A DNA stretch of 64,000 nucleotides from the NCBI RefSeq assembly GCF_010550245.1, contig NZ_JAAGLU010000017.1, positions 1-64,000 of the forward strand, written 5' to 3'. The translations under genes and the position numbers were made by a program. Of this stretch, positions 25,503 to 34,243 are shown in pieces; the stretch's first letter is position 1; each line of letters opens with the position of its first letter. The DNA is from Streptomyces sp. SID12501. GTDB lineage: Bacteria; Actinomycetota; Actinomycetes; Streptomycetales; Streptomycetaceae. The notes below the pieces were generated by a model that saw only the letters and a list, made by a program, of their open reading frames with translations, was not told where the DNA came from and made no database searches.

Positions 25503-27098
25503 TTGAAAGGCACCACACCGCCGAAACGAGCCGCAGCGCTCGGCTCCGCCGGAGCACTCGTCACGGCGACCCTGATAGCCGGCGCCGTCGCGGCGCCCTC
25601 GGCCGTCGCGGACGCCCGCCACGGCCAGGACCGTGAGACACGCGGCGCGACGATCGCCGCCGCGCGAGCCGAGCAGGCCGGAATCGACTGGCAGGACTGC
25701 CCGGCCGACTGGGGCCTTGAGAAGCCGATCCAGTGCGGATATGTCACGGTGCCGCTCGACTACGCGAAGCCGTACGGCAAGCAGATCAAGCTCGCCGTCG
25801 ACCGTATAGGCAACACGGGGACCAAGGAGGAGCGGCAGGGCGCGCTCGTCTACAACCCGGGTGGACCGGGCGGCTCCGGGCTGCGCTTCCCGCGCCGGGT
25901 CGTGACGAAGAACGCGCTGTGGCTCAACGTGTCGAAGGCGTACGACTTCGTGGGCTTCGACCCGCGCGGAGTCGGCCACTCGGCGCCCATATCCTGCGTC
26001 GACCCGCAGGAGTTCGTGAAGGCGCCCAAGCCGGACCCGGTGCCCGACACGGAGGCGGACAAGCGCGCCCAGCGCAAGTCGGCCCGCGAGTACGCCGAGG
26101 GCTGCTACGAACGCAGCGGCGAGATGCTCCCGTACATGACCACGCCGAACACCGTGCGCGACCTGGACGTCATCCGGGCCGCGCTGGGGGAGAAGAAGCT
26201 CAACTTCCTCGGTGTGTCGTACGGGACGTACATCGCGGCCGTCTACGGCACGCTGTACCCGGGGCACGTCCGCCGGATGATCGCCGACAGTGTCGTGAAT
26301 CCGTCGCGCGAGAAGATCTGGTACGAGGCCAACCTCGACCAGGACATCGCCTTCGAGACGCGCTGGAACGACTGGCAGGACTGGGTGGCCAAGAACGACG
26401 CCGTCTTCCACCTCGGCACCACGCGGGCCCAAGTGCAGGCGAAATGGCTGGAGTTGCGGGCCACCGCGAAGAAGGACCCGATCGGCGGGGTCGTCGGACC
26501 GGCCGAACTGATCTCCTTCTTCCAGAGCGCCCCGTACTACGACTCGTCGTGGATCCCGGTCGCCACCGTGTTCAGCAAGTACGTCGCGGGTGACACCCAG
26601 GCGCTCGTCGACGCGGCAGCCCCCGACCTCACGGACACCGCGGGCAACGCGGCCTCGGAGAACGGCAACGCCGTCTACACGGCCGTCGAGTGCACCGACG
26701 CCAAGTGGCCCACCAGCTGGAAGAAGTGGGACCGCGACAACACCCGGCTGAACAAGGACTACCCGTTCATGACCTGGGCCAACGCCTGGATGAACCTGCC
26801 GTGCGCGACCTGGCCGGTCAAGCAGCAGACCCCGGTGAACGTGAAGTCGGGCAAGGGTCTGCCGCCGGTGCTGATCGTGCAGTCCGAGCGTGACGCGGCC
26901 ACCCCGTACGACGGTGGCGTCGAACTGCACAAGCGCTTCAAGGGCTCCCGCCTGATCACCGAGAAGGACGCCGGCTCCCACGGCGTGACCGGACTCGTCA
27001 ACCCGTGCATCAACGCCCGGGTCGACACCTACCTGCTCACCGGCAAGGTGGACGCGACGGACGTGACCTGCGCCCCGCACGCCACACCGAAGCCGTAG
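25503..27098 (+). CDS. tap: Secreted tripeptidyl aminopeptidase (S33 family)
   Basis: A 531-residue exported serine peptidase that removes tripeptides from the N-terminus of substrates. The signal peptide (about 1-37) has the core 'LVTATLIAGAVAAPSAVADA'. The alpha/beta-hydrolase catalytic residues are Ser in 'GVSYGTY', Asp in 'SERDAATPYDG' and His in 'DAGSHGVT'. 'YNPGGPGGSG' gives the oxyanion loop, and a TAP-like C-terminal domain is present. The start is a TTG at 25503, with GGGGAG about nine bases upstream and no better alternative. It is monocistronic, about 200 bases after ureD, and ends at a hairpin terminator. Confidence 0.92.
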   Translation: MKGTTPPKRAAALGSAGALVTATLIAGAVAAPSAVADARHGQDRETRGATIAAARAEQAGIDWQDCPADWGLEKPIQCGYVTVPLDYAKPYGKQIKLAVDRIGNTGTKEERQGALVYNPGGPGGSGLRFPRRVVTKNALWLNVSKAYDFVGFDPRGVGHSAPISCVDPQEFVKAPKPDPVPDTEADKRAQRKSAREYAEGCYERSGEMLPYMTTPNTVRDLDVIRAALGEKKLNFLGVSYGTYIAAVYGTLYPGHVRRMIADSVVNPSREKIWYEANLDQDIAFETRWNDWQDWVAKNDAVFHLGTTRAQVQAKWLELRATAKKDPIGGVVGPAELISFFQSAPYYDSSWIPVATVFSKYVAGDTQALVDAAAPDLTDTAGNAASENGNAVYTAVECTDAKWPTSWKKWDRDNTRLNKDYPFMTWANAWMNLPCATWPVKQQTPVNVKSGKGLPPVLIVQSERDAATPYDGGVELHKRFKGSRLITEKDAGSHGVTGLVNPCINARVDTYLLTGKVDATDVTCAPHATPKP

Positions 27099-27142
27099 CC
27101 GTAAGTTCGTAGCGGTAGCGGTCAGTTGTCGTACGAGGTGAG

Positions 27143-27170
27143 GGGCGGCCGGAGAATCCTCCGGCCGCCC
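27143..27170. terminator. Bidirectional hairpin terminator after tap
   Basis: Arms GGGCGGCCGGA (27143-27153) and the complement (27160-27170) enclose a 6-base loop, followed by TTTCCC. It separates the convergent tap and SDR genes. Confidence 0.75.
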
Positions 27171-27177
27171 TTTCCCG

Positions 27178-28200
27178 TCACACGAGCCAGGCATCCTCCG
27201 CCGCGTAGTCGAAGAGGTCGCCGTACGTCTCGTACATCCTGGGATACGCCTCCCGCCAGTCCCGCCCGGCCAGTCGGCCCTCGATCCAGGCGACGGTCTC
27301 CGGCAGCCTCTGCGCGTACGTGACGACGGGCCGGTAGCCCAACTCCCTTTCGGCGGCGGACATGTCGCACACCACGGGCACCGGAGTCGACCACGGGGTG
27401 TCGCCCACGGTGGGCGCCGGAGGCGGACCGTCCACCAGAACGTTCTCCACCTCGACCCCCATCACGGCGTCGATCACCGCGGCGATCTCCGCCACTGTCG
27501 GCGCCTCGGCGTCGACGGCGTTCAGGACCCGGGAACCAGGACGTGCGGCGGCCAGCCGGATCAGCTCGGCGATGTTGTGGACGCTCGCCGGATGGAAACG
27601 GCTCCCGCCGCCGTATGCGAGGACGCGCCGGCGCCGCCCGTCCAGGTTGCGTTTGACGAAGTACAGCTCGCGCGGGGTACGGCCGTACGGTCCGTGGATC
27701 GCGCCCGCCCGCAGCAGAGTGGCCGGCAACCGGTCGCCGGCGGCGAGGAGTTCGTGCTCGAGGCCCGCCTTCCGGGTGCCGTAGGTACTCTCGCCCGGCC
27801 GGACCGTGTGCTGCTCCTCGGGGATCGGCACCGGGTACTCGGGGAAGCCGCCGGGCTCCGCCTGCGTGTCGAAGTTCCGTCCCTTGTCGTCCTCGTACAC
27901 GGACACACTGGAGATCACCACCGCCGACCCGACCCGCCCGGCGAGACCCGCCAACTGCCGTGCGTGCTCGGGTCCGTAGGCCACCATGTCCACGAGGACG
28001 TCGCACCCGTCGCCCACGGCAGCCGCGAGCGCCGCGTCGTCGGCCCGGTCCGCGACCGTGACCCGAACCTCGTCCGGCCAGTTCCCGTCTCTGCCGCCGC
28101 CCCGCGAGACGGCGGTCACCTCCCACCCGTCCCGGGCGAGCGCCCCCACGGCCACCCGCCCGATCTGTCCGGTCGCCCCGATCACCACAGCTCGTCTCAT
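27178..28200 (-). CDS. NAD-dependent epimerase/dehydratase-like SDR protein
   Basis: A 340-residue extended short-chain dehydrogenase/reductase. The nucleotide-binding motif is 'GATGQIG' (8-14). The candidate catalytic Tyr/Lys pair is in 'STYGTRK', with Ser in 'VVISSVSVYEDD'. The substrate is not evident: relatives act on nucleotide sugars, but no sugar genes are nearby. It is a single gene facing tap. The start is the ATG at 28200, with a modest upstream ribosome site. Confidence 0.85.
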   Translation of the reverse strand: MRRAVVIGATGQIGRVAVGALARDGWEVTAVSRGGGRDGNWPDEVRVTVADRADDAALAAAVGDGCDVLVDMVAYGPEHARQLAGLAGRVGSAVVISSVSVYEDDKGRNFDTQAEPGGFPEYPVPIPEEQHTVRPGESTYGTRKAGLEHELLAAGDRLPATLLRAGAIHGPYGRTPRELYFVKRNLDGRRRRVLAYGGGSRFHPASVHNIAELIRLAAARPGSRVLNAVDAEAPTVAEIAAVIDAVMGVEVENVLVDGPPPAPTVGDTPWSTPVPVVCDMSAAERELGYRPVVTYAQRLPETVAWIEGRLAGRDWREAYPRMYETYGDLFDYAAEDAWLV

Positions 28201-28307
28201 GGAGCGACGGTAACCGCCGACGGCGGCACGGCCGGTGCGGATTAGCTATCAGCAGATCGCCCACGCCGGCCGAAGGCGCACGTCAACCGCCGACCGAGGG
28301 CACACGG

Positions 28308-29057
28308 TCAACTGAGCGGCATACGCGGGAACTTGCGCTCCCGCGCCTCCTTCTCCGCCTTCTTCTCGGCGGCCTTCCGATCGGTCTCCTCCTTCTTGGC
28401 GACGGCCGCGTACTGGTCGACGTACTCCTGCCCGGAGAGGTTGAGGATGGCGTACATGATCTCGTCGGTGATGGCCCGCAGTACCGCCTTCTCGTCCTCC
28501 ATCCCGAGGTAGCGGGAGAAGTCGAGGGGCTTGCCGAAGCGGATCCCCACGGGATGGATGTTCGGGATGACCTTGCCCGGCGGCTGCGCCTCGAAGGTGC
28601 CGATCATCGCGCAGGGAATGACGGGCACCTGGGCCCTGAGCGCCATGACGGCGACCCCGACCTTGCCCTTGTACAGCCGCCCGTCGTGCGACCGGGTGCC
28701 CTCCGGATAGATGCCGAGAAGCTCGTCCTTGCTCAGCACCCCGAGCCCTTCACGGATCGCGGCCTGCCCCGCCTCCTTGCCGGACCGGTCCACCGGAATC
28801 TGCCCGGCGCTGCGGAAGAAGTACGCGGTCAGCCGCCCCCTGACCCCGGGACCGGTGAAGTACTCGGCCTTCGCGAGGAAGGTGATGCGCCGCTTGAGGA
28901 TCGCGGGCATCAGGAAGTGGTCCGAGAACGACAGGTGATTGCCGGCGACGATGGCGGCGCCCGACGACGGTACGTTTTCGAGTCCCTCGATCCGGGGCCT
29001 GAAGACAAGTCTCAGCAGCGGCCCGAGTAGCACGTATTTGAGTACGTAGTAGAACAA
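28308..29057 (-). CDS. 1-acyl-sn-glycerol-3-phosphate acyltransferase family (PlsC)
   Basis: A 249-residue membrane-associated acyltransferase. It has the NHX4D motif as 'NHLSFSD' and the substrate motif 'YPEGTRSHDG'. An N-terminal hydrophobic helix ('YVLKYVLLGPLLRLVF') and a highly charged Lys/Glu/Arg-rich C-terminal tail complete it. It would transfer a fatty acyl group to lysophosphatidic acid or a related acceptor. The start is taken as the TTG at 29057, with GAGGAG seven bases upstream. An in-frame ATG at 29096 has no ribosome site and adds non-family residues. The tail is likely coiled coil. Confidence 0.88.
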   Translation of the reverse strand: MFYYVLKYVLLGPLLRLVFRPRIEGLENVPSSGAAIVAGNHLSFSDHFLMPAILKRRITFLAKAEYFTGPGVRGRLTAYFFRSAGQIPVDRSGKEAGQAAIREGLGVLSKDELLGIYPEGTRSHDGRLYKGKVGVAVMALRAQVPVIPCAMIGTFEAQPPGKVIPNIHPVGIRFGKPLDFSRYLGMEDEKAVLRAITDEIMYAILNLSGQEYVDQYAAVAKKEETDRKAAEKKAEKEARERKFPRMPLS

Positions 29058-29161
29058 GGGGTCGCTCCTCAGATCAATGCAGTCAACGCAGGTCAACGGG
29101 GTGCGCGTCGGTACGTCAGTCTATGCGTCGGGGTGGCCTCCTGTAACGGGGGCGATCAGTC

Positions 29162-29935
29162 TCAGGTGCAGTCCGGAAGGACCTCGTTGAGACGCTTGAA
29201 GCCCACCTCCCACATGCGGTCCAGCTCCGCGAAGTCGCTCTCCGCGAGGGTGCCTTCGGTGCTCGGGAGGAGGGGCAGTCTGCTGAGGATGACCTTGGTG
29301 ACGATGTTGGTGGAGTCCCACGTTCTGACGAAACCGGCACCGAAGTACTCGGAGAGCTCGCCGTCGAACTGCGGATAGACCTCGACGAAGACGTTCGCCT
29401 CGTCGCTGGCCTTGCGGCTGACGACGGTCAGTCGTTCGTGCCGTACGAAGGCCTCCACCAGGTATTTGTGCGTCATTCCGCTGTCGGCCTGGACGTCGAT
29501 CTCCACGGCCAGGGATCCGATGTGGGCACTGAGGTGAAAGGGGTACTGCTCGTACCGCCAGACGTTCTTTCCGCGCAGTGTCGTCACGAAGTAGTGGTGC
29601 CACAGGTGTCTCGCGGAGGCCAGGCGGGCGTTGTCCGACCGCAAGGTGCTGGTGAGAGAGTCCTCCAGCACGTCCCGCATGTTCTGGAGGACCTCGCGGT
29701 CCGAGGCCCTGGCGAACATGATGCTGATGACCGCACCGACGATGCCTCCGCCGAGGGCGGTGAGGACGCCGGAGATCTCCTGGTTGGCCAGGGAGATCCT
29801 TCCGCCCTCCTCGGAGGCCGCGGCGAAGGCGATGCCGAATCCGGTGGTAACGACGCCCAGTGCCAGAATCAGCCAGGCTCGGGCCTCGGAGGCCGCGCTG
29901 GGTACGCCGTCTCCGTTGCTGTTTCTTCGGGCCAT
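29162..29935 (-). CDS. Unknown two-TM membrane protein
   Basis: A 257-residue protein of no family I can name. Two transmembrane helices (about 19-40 and 53-73) are followed by a heptad-like helix ('DREVLQNMRDVLEDSLTS') and a soluble domain rich in beta strands to the C-terminus. The layout (2TM plus cytosolic domain) resembles membrane effectors or sensors seen in conflict and signalling systems, but I find no catalytic motif. It belongs to the accessory stretch between plsC and rocD, with the GNAT gene 38 bases upstream on the same strand. Confidence 0.7.
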   Translation of the reverse strand: MARRNSNGDGVPSAASEARAWLILALGVVTTGFGIAFAAASEEGGRISLANQEISGVLTALGGGIVGAVISIMFARASDREVLQNMRDVLEDSLTSTLRSDNARLASARHLWHHYFVTTLRGKNVWRYEQYPFHLSAHIGSLAVEIDVQADSGMTHKYLVEAFVRHERLTVVSRKASDEANVFVEVYPQFDGELSEYFGAGFVRTWDSTNIVTKVILSRLPLLPSTEGTLAESDFAELDRMWEVGFKRLNEVLPDCT

Positions 29936-29973
29936 GCCTCTGTCTCCCCCGCGTTCCCGTGGCGTACTGAATG

Positions 29974-30438
29974 TCAGTCCATGGTGTAACTCATCGAAAA
30001 GCGGTGGTTTCCTGGACCGTAGTAGTCCGTGAGGAGTTCGCCGTCCCGAAATCCGTACTTCTTGTAAAGTCCACGGGCCGCGTGGTTCTCCTCTCGTACC
30101 GCGAGCTCCATACGTCGGGCGCCTGCTTCTCTGACCTGTTGTACCGCGGCGTTCAGGAGGGATCGGCCGCAGCCCTGTCCCTGGAATTCAGGCAGTACGG
30201 CGAGTGCCAGGAGGCATGCGTGGTCCTCCCGGGCGCCGAGCACGGGCAGTGCGTACCCGCACAGCACTCCATCGCGTTTGAGCAGGAGGAAGTCGCGGCG
30301 ATGAGCGTCGAACAATTGCCGGAGAACGAGATGCGTGTAGCCGTCGGTCTCGCCGAAAGCCTCATGGTCGAGCCGATAAAGGTCGGCAAGATCCTTTTCT
30401 CGAGGGGAGCGGAACTGATCTTGCCCGCTGTTTGGCAT
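29974..30438 (-). CDS. GNAT-family N-acetyltransferase
   Basis: A 154-residue acetyl-CoA-dependent acetyltransferase. Motif A is 'LAVLPEFQGQGCGRSLLNAA' with the Q/RxxGxG/A pyrophosphate loop, and the C-terminal motif is 'NHAARGLYKKYGFRDGELL', as in RimI-like enzymes. The substrate is unknown. The start is the ATG at 30438 with a weak ribosome site. A longer frame to 30564 runs into the divergent methyltransferase leader. Base composition is lower in GC than the flanking housekeeping genes, in line with an acquired segment. Confidence 0.85.
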   Translation of the reverse strand: MPNSGQDQFRSPREKDLADLYRLDHEAFGETDGYTHLVLRQLFDAHRRDFLLLKRDGVLCGYALPVLGAREDHACLLALAVLPEFQGQGCGRSLLNAAVQQVREAGARRMELAVREENHAARGLYKKYGFRDGELLTDYYGPGNHRFSMSYTMD

Positions 30439-30562
30439 ACCTGAGGGCAAAGGCTCGATCCTTCTCGCGAGAGTCTGTGCAGATTCTACGTAAAGTAGCA
30501 CCAGAGCGCAGGAGTTGGTAGTATCCTCAGCCTTCCAGGCCGGGCTGGCTCCGGGGAGACGC

Positions 30563-31312
30563 ATGGCAGGTAATTCCGCGTACGGCTGGGATGCTTTTGA
30601 CTCGGAGGCCTACCTGAATCGCAATTATGCGCGCCTGCACAATGAGGACCATAAAATCCTGAAGATCGTGCGTGATTTTCTTTGCGCTCAGTCGTTTGAC
30701 GTAGGTGCGCGTGGTGTCGATGTCAGATCTGGAAGCAATCTGTATCCGGCCCTCGCGATGCTTCCCTTCTGTAGTGAAATAAGTCTGTTGGAGTTTTCCG
30801 AAGCGAATCGGAAATGGCTCTCGGGGCGGCTCGCCAAGGGGTATTTAGGCAACTGGGACATTTTCTGGCGGGTGCTGGCCGAGAATGAGGTGTATCGCGC
30901 AGTTCAGGGTCCGGGGGAACAGTTGCGGACGCGCGCGACCGTAAGGGAATGGGACATATTGAGGTCCACCCCTGACGAGCGGTGGGATCTCGGAACGATG
31001 TTCTTCGTGGCGGATTCGATCACCACGGACCGCGCGGAGTTCACCACCGCCCTGAGGCAGTTCATCGCCTTGTTGAAGCCGGGAGCCCCCTTCGTCATGA
31101 CCTTCATGGAGAACTTCAGCACGGGGAACTTCAACGGGTACAAGGTCGGCACCCGCACCTTCCCCGCGCTCGACATCGTCGAGTCCGATGTCGAGGACTG
31201 TCTGTCGGACCTGATCAACGGCCGGGAATTCCACCACATCGACCCTGCCGCCGACGATCCGATCAGGGACGGCTACGTCGGCATGATCCTCGTGCACGGG
31301 CACACCAAGTAG
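30563..31312 (+). CDS. SCO2525-type SAM-dependent methyltransferase (TTA codon)
   Basis: A 249-residue protein with the start pattern 'WDAFDSEAYLNRNYARLHNE' and 'ILKIVRDF', followed by an NNMT/PNMT/TEMT-like methyltransferase core ('GVDVRSGSNLYPALAML' for SAM binding, 'LKPGAPFVMTFMEN'). I recall this as the SCO2525 family, encoded in Streptomyces beside SCO2521-SCO2524. Here the next gene, 13 bases on, is an SCO2524-type fragment. Leu95 is encoded by TTA (30845-30847), so translation should need the bldA tRNA. The first half of the gene is unusually A/T-rich with non-preferred codons. The ATG at 30563 follows GGGGAG. Confidence 0.82.
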   Translation: MAGNSAYGWDAFDSEAYLNRNYARLHNEDHKILKIVRDFLCAQSFDVGARGVDVRSGSNLYPALAMLPFCSEISLLEFSEANRKWLSGRLAKGYLGNWDIFWRVLAENEVYRAVQGPGEQLRTRATVREWDILRSTPDERWDLGTMFFVADSITTDRAEFTTALRQFIALLKPGAPFVMTFMENFSTGNFNGYKVGTRTFPALDIVESDVEDCLSDLINGREFHHIDPAADDPIRDGYVGMILVHGHTK

Positions 31313-31325
31313 TGGACCGCCACCC

Positions 31326-32071
31326 ATGCTGATCCAGCCTCGCCGCGCCCTGCTCGCCGTCTGGGAAGCCATCCTGAACTGCTCCACCGCCGCACCGGGG
31401 GAGTGGACCAACCCCGGACGCGACGGTGCCAACTCGATCAGCGACGCCGAACAGCTCGCGTGTCTGCTCTGCCCCGCTTTGAAGGTCCCCGATCTGGGAT
31501 TCTCGGTGCCCGACGACACCGGAACGGATGTTCTGCGGACACTGTCCCCGCTGGGTGACTGGGCCCCGGCCGGAGTCCCGGGGACCATGATCGGTGTGAT
31601 CGAGGGTTACCTGGACACGTACTCCGACAGCGAGGGCCGACCGGTGTTCCCGCCCGGCAGCTACCTGGGCCCCCTGACTCCGGACGCTGAACCGGCGTAC
31701 GAGCAGAGCTGCTTGGAGACGGTCGAGGCGTACTCGATGTCGGTGACCTTCGCCCTGTCGGCGCTGGCCTTCGTCAAGAGCTTCGCGAAACACGTCCGGG
31801 GCGCGGAGCTCACCGGGACTCTCCTGCGTACCGAACGCGCCCTGCATCTCCGGCTGACCCACGCCATGCAAGGACTGCTGAACAGCTTCACCGTGGACGC
31901 CTTCCCACAGGACTCCCCGAAGGGCACCGCCCTGCCGCACGCCGTCGATCAGCGGCGCCGGCCCCAAAGGGAGCTTCTCGACGGGCTCAGAGACGAACTG
32001 CAGCCGATCCGGGCAGGGTTGCTGGGCCTGGAGTTGCCGGAGTCCGTCGCCGCGCGCCGTGCCGTCCGCCG
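31326..32071 (+). pseudogene. SCO2524-type gene, 3' end lost at rocD
   Basis: The gene begins 'MLIQPRRALLAVWEAILNCS' and includes 'DGANSISDAEQLACLLCPAL' and 'VEAYSMSVTFALSALAFVKS'. These are features I recall from the SCO2524 family, which accompanies SCO2525 methyltransferases. Family-like residues fade near residue 245. From 32072 the same frame merely reads the antisense of rocD until a stop at 32660, so a natural C-terminus is missing. The likely cause is deletion or recombination that joined this cassette to the end of rocD. Members of the family, as I remember them, are much longer. A short functional form cannot be excluded. Confidence 0.65.
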
Positions 32072-33310
32072 TCAGGCTCCCTGCGTCAGCACCTTCTCCA
32101 ACGTGCTCAGGGCCACTGCCAGTTCCTCCCCGGTGACCGTCAGCGGCGGCGCCAGCCGGATCGTCGAGCCGTGCGTGTCCTTCACGAGAATCCCTTCCCG
32201 CATCAGCCGCTCACTGATCTCCCGTCCGGTCCCGATGGCCGGGTCGACGTCGACGCCCGCCCACAGTCCCCGCGACCGGAATCCGACGACGCCCTTGCCG
32301 ACAAGACCGGTCAGACCCTCGCGCAGCACGACACCCGACTCGGCCGCCCTGCGCTGGAATTCGCCGGTCTCCAGCAGCTCGACCACCGCCTGGCCGACCG
32401 CCGCCGCCAGGGGGTTGCCGCCGAACGTCGAGCCGTGTTCACCCGGTCGCAGCACTCCGAGTACATCCCGGCGCGCGACCACCGCCGACACCGGCACGAT
32501 GCCGCCGCCCAGAGCCTTGCCGAGCAGCAGCATGTCCGGGACGACGTTCTCGTGGTCCACCGCCAGCGTGCGGCCGGTGCGGCCCAGGCCCGACTGGATC
32601 TCGTCCGCGACGAACAGGCAGCCCTTGCGGCGCGTCAGCTCGCGGACGCCGGTCAGATAGCCGTCGTCCGGGATCAGGACGCCCGCCTCGCCCTGGATGG
32701 GCTCCAGGAGGACCGCCGCCGTCGTCTCGTCGATCGCCTCCTCCAGGGCCGCCAGGTCGTTGTACGGCACGATCCGGAAGCCCGGCGTGAACGGACCGAA
32801 GCCCGCCCTGGCCGTCTCGTCGGTCGAGAAGCTGACGATCGTCGTCGTACGGCCGTGGAAGTTGTCCGCCGCCACCACGATCGTCGCCCGGTCGGCGGGG
32901 ACGCCCTTCACCTCGTACGCCCATTTGCGGGCCACCTTGATGGCGCTCTCGACGGCCTCCGCGCCGGTGTTCATCGGCAGGACCATGTCCAGGCCCGTCA
33001 ACTCGGCCAGCGAGGTGGCGAATTGGGCGAGCCGGTCGTTGTGGAAGGCGCGGGAGGTGAGGGTGAGACGGTCCAGTTGGCGGTGGGCCGCCTCGATCAG
33101 CGCCGGGTGGCGGTGGCCGAAGTTGAGGGCCGAGTAGCCGGCCAGCATGTCCAGGTAGCGGCGGCCCTCGACGTCCTCGACCCAAGCGCCCTGCGCGCGA
33201 GCCACGACCACGGGCAGCGGATGGTAGTTGTGCGCGAGGACCGGTTCCTCGGCACGGATCAGCTCCGCGGAGGACTGCGTGCCCGTGCCTGTGCTCGTGA
33301 GTGCGGTCAT
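32072..33310 (-). CDS. rocD: Ornithine aminotransferase
   Basis: A 412-residue class III PLP aminotransferase converting ornithine and 2-oxoglutarate to glutamate-5-semialdehyde and glutamate. Features include 'YLDMLAGYSALNFGHRHPAL', 'MNTGAEAVESAIK', 'EPIQGEAGVLIP', 'DEIQSGLGRTG' and the PLP Lys in 'LLLGKALGGG'. The ATG at 33310 overlaps the ddaH stop (ATGA) and has AGGAG upstream, so the two genes are translationally coupled. The gene follows ddaH, and divergent Lrp control is likely. Confidence 0.95.
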   Translation of the reverse strand: MTALTSTGTGTQSSAELIRAEEPVLAHNYHPLPVVVARAQGAWVEDVEGRRYLDMLAGYSALNFGHRHPALIEAAHRQLDRLTLTSRAFHNDRLAQFATSLAELTGLDMVLPMNTGAEAVESAIKVARKWAYEVKGVPADRATIVVAADNFHGRTTTIVSFSTDETARAGFGPFTPGFRIVPYNDLAALEEAIDETTAAVLLEPIQGEAGVLIPDDGYLTGVRELTRRKGCLFVADEIQSGLGRTGRTLAVDHENVVPDMLLLGKALGGGIVPVSAVVARRDVLGVLRPGEHGSTFGGNPLAAAVGQAVVELLETGEFQRRAAESGVVLREGLTGLVGKGVVGFRSRGLWAGVDVDPAIGTGREISERLMREGILVKDTHGSTIRLAPPLTVTGEELAVALSTLEKVLTQGA

Positions 33311-34119
33311 GAGCGGATCTCCTGAGTGCAGCACTTGATGCCGCCGCCGGCCTTGCGGAACTCCGACAGGTCGACGGGGACGGGAAGGTAGCCGTGGCGC
33401 GTGAGTTCGGCGGCGAGGGCCGTGGCGCCCGGGTCGATGAAGACGTGGTGGCCGTCCGAGACCGAGTTCAGACCGAACGTCATCGCGTCCTCGCGGGTCG
33501 CGACCACCGCGTCCGGGTACAGCCGCGCCAGCACCTCGCGGCTGCCCGGCGAGAACGCGTCCGGGTAGTACGCGATGTTGCTCTCGTCGAGGACGAACAG
33601 TGCCGTGTCCAGGTGGTAGAAGTACGGGTCCGTCAGCTTGAGGCCGATCACCGGGACGCCGAAGTACTCCTGCACCTCGTGATGGGCCTCACGGGTCGTA
33701 CGGAAGCCCGTGCCCGCCAGGATCCAGCGGCCGGCCGGGACCAGGTCGCCCTCGCCCTCGCACACCGACTCGGGGCGGTACACGTCGAAGCCCGCCGACT
33801 TGAACCACGTCTCGTACACGGTCGACTCGGGGCGGCGCTCGGGGGCGTGGAAGGAGGAGCCGAAGACACGGCCGTCGACGACGACCGCGGAGTTCGCGGC
33901 GAACACCATGTCGGGCAGGCCGGCGACCGGCTCCACGGTGTCCACGGTGTGGCCATGGGCGCGGTAGGCGCTGATCAGCGAGCGCCACTGCTCCTGGGCG
34001 AGATCGACGTCGACCCTGGTGTCGGGGTTCATCCAGGGGTTGATCGCGTACTGCACGGCGAAATGTCTGGGTTCACAGACGAGAAAGCGCCGGGGGCGCG
34101 GCACACGGCTTTCGGGCAC
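33307..34119 (-). CDS. ddaH: Dimethylargininase / amidinotransferase-family protein
   Basis: A 270-residue guanidino-group-modifying enzyme. It contains 'NPDTRVDVDLAQEQW', 'FAANSAVVVDGRVFGSSF', the His of 'YFYHLDTALFVLDE' and a C-terminal catalytic Cys in 'GGGIKCCTQEI', typical of the DDAH/arginine-deiminase-like group. With rocD it would feed arginine or methylarginine derivatives to ornithine or citrulline and on to glutamate. The start is the GTG at 34119, nine bases after GGAGG. The frame extends upstream without family residues. It is first in the ddaH-rocD operon. Confidence 0.88.
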   Translation of the reverse strand: MPESRVPRPRRFLVCEPRHFAVQYAINPWMNPDTRVDVDLAQEQWRSLISAYRAHGHTVDTVEPVAGLPDMVFAANSAVVVDGRVFGSSFHAPERRPESTVYETWFKSAGFDVYRPESVCEGEGDLVPAGRWILAGTGFRTTREAHHEVQEYFGVPVIGLKLTDPYFYHLDTALFVLDESNIAYYPDAFSPGSREVLARLYPDAVVATREDAMTFGLNSVSDGHHVFIDPGATALAAELTRHGYLPVPVDLSEFRKAGGGIKCCTQEIRS

Positions 34120-34216
34120 AGAGGGGTTCCTCCGCTTCCTGCAATGTTCCAGTGGGATGTACACCACGGTAGGAACTGAGCCCTACGCTCGACAAGCGAC
34201 AACGATTGCGTGTCTG

Positions 34217-34231
34217 CGCAGGAATCCTGCG
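34217..34231. promoter_or_regulatory. 15-bp palindrome between ddaH and lrp
   Basis: CGCAGGA-A-TCCTGCG is a perfect palindrome with a one-base centre, of the size and form of Lrp/AsnC operators. It lies 97 bases upstream of ddaH, just after the lrp 3' end. Confidence 0.45.
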
Positions 34232-34243
34232 TCTTTGACCTCC

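Noticed and set aside
31326..32660. A single 444-codon gene running across the rocD 3' end
   Set aside because: Everything after 32071 is antisense to a conserved aminotransferase. The sequence there has no similarity to the family, so the natural reading is a truncated gene.
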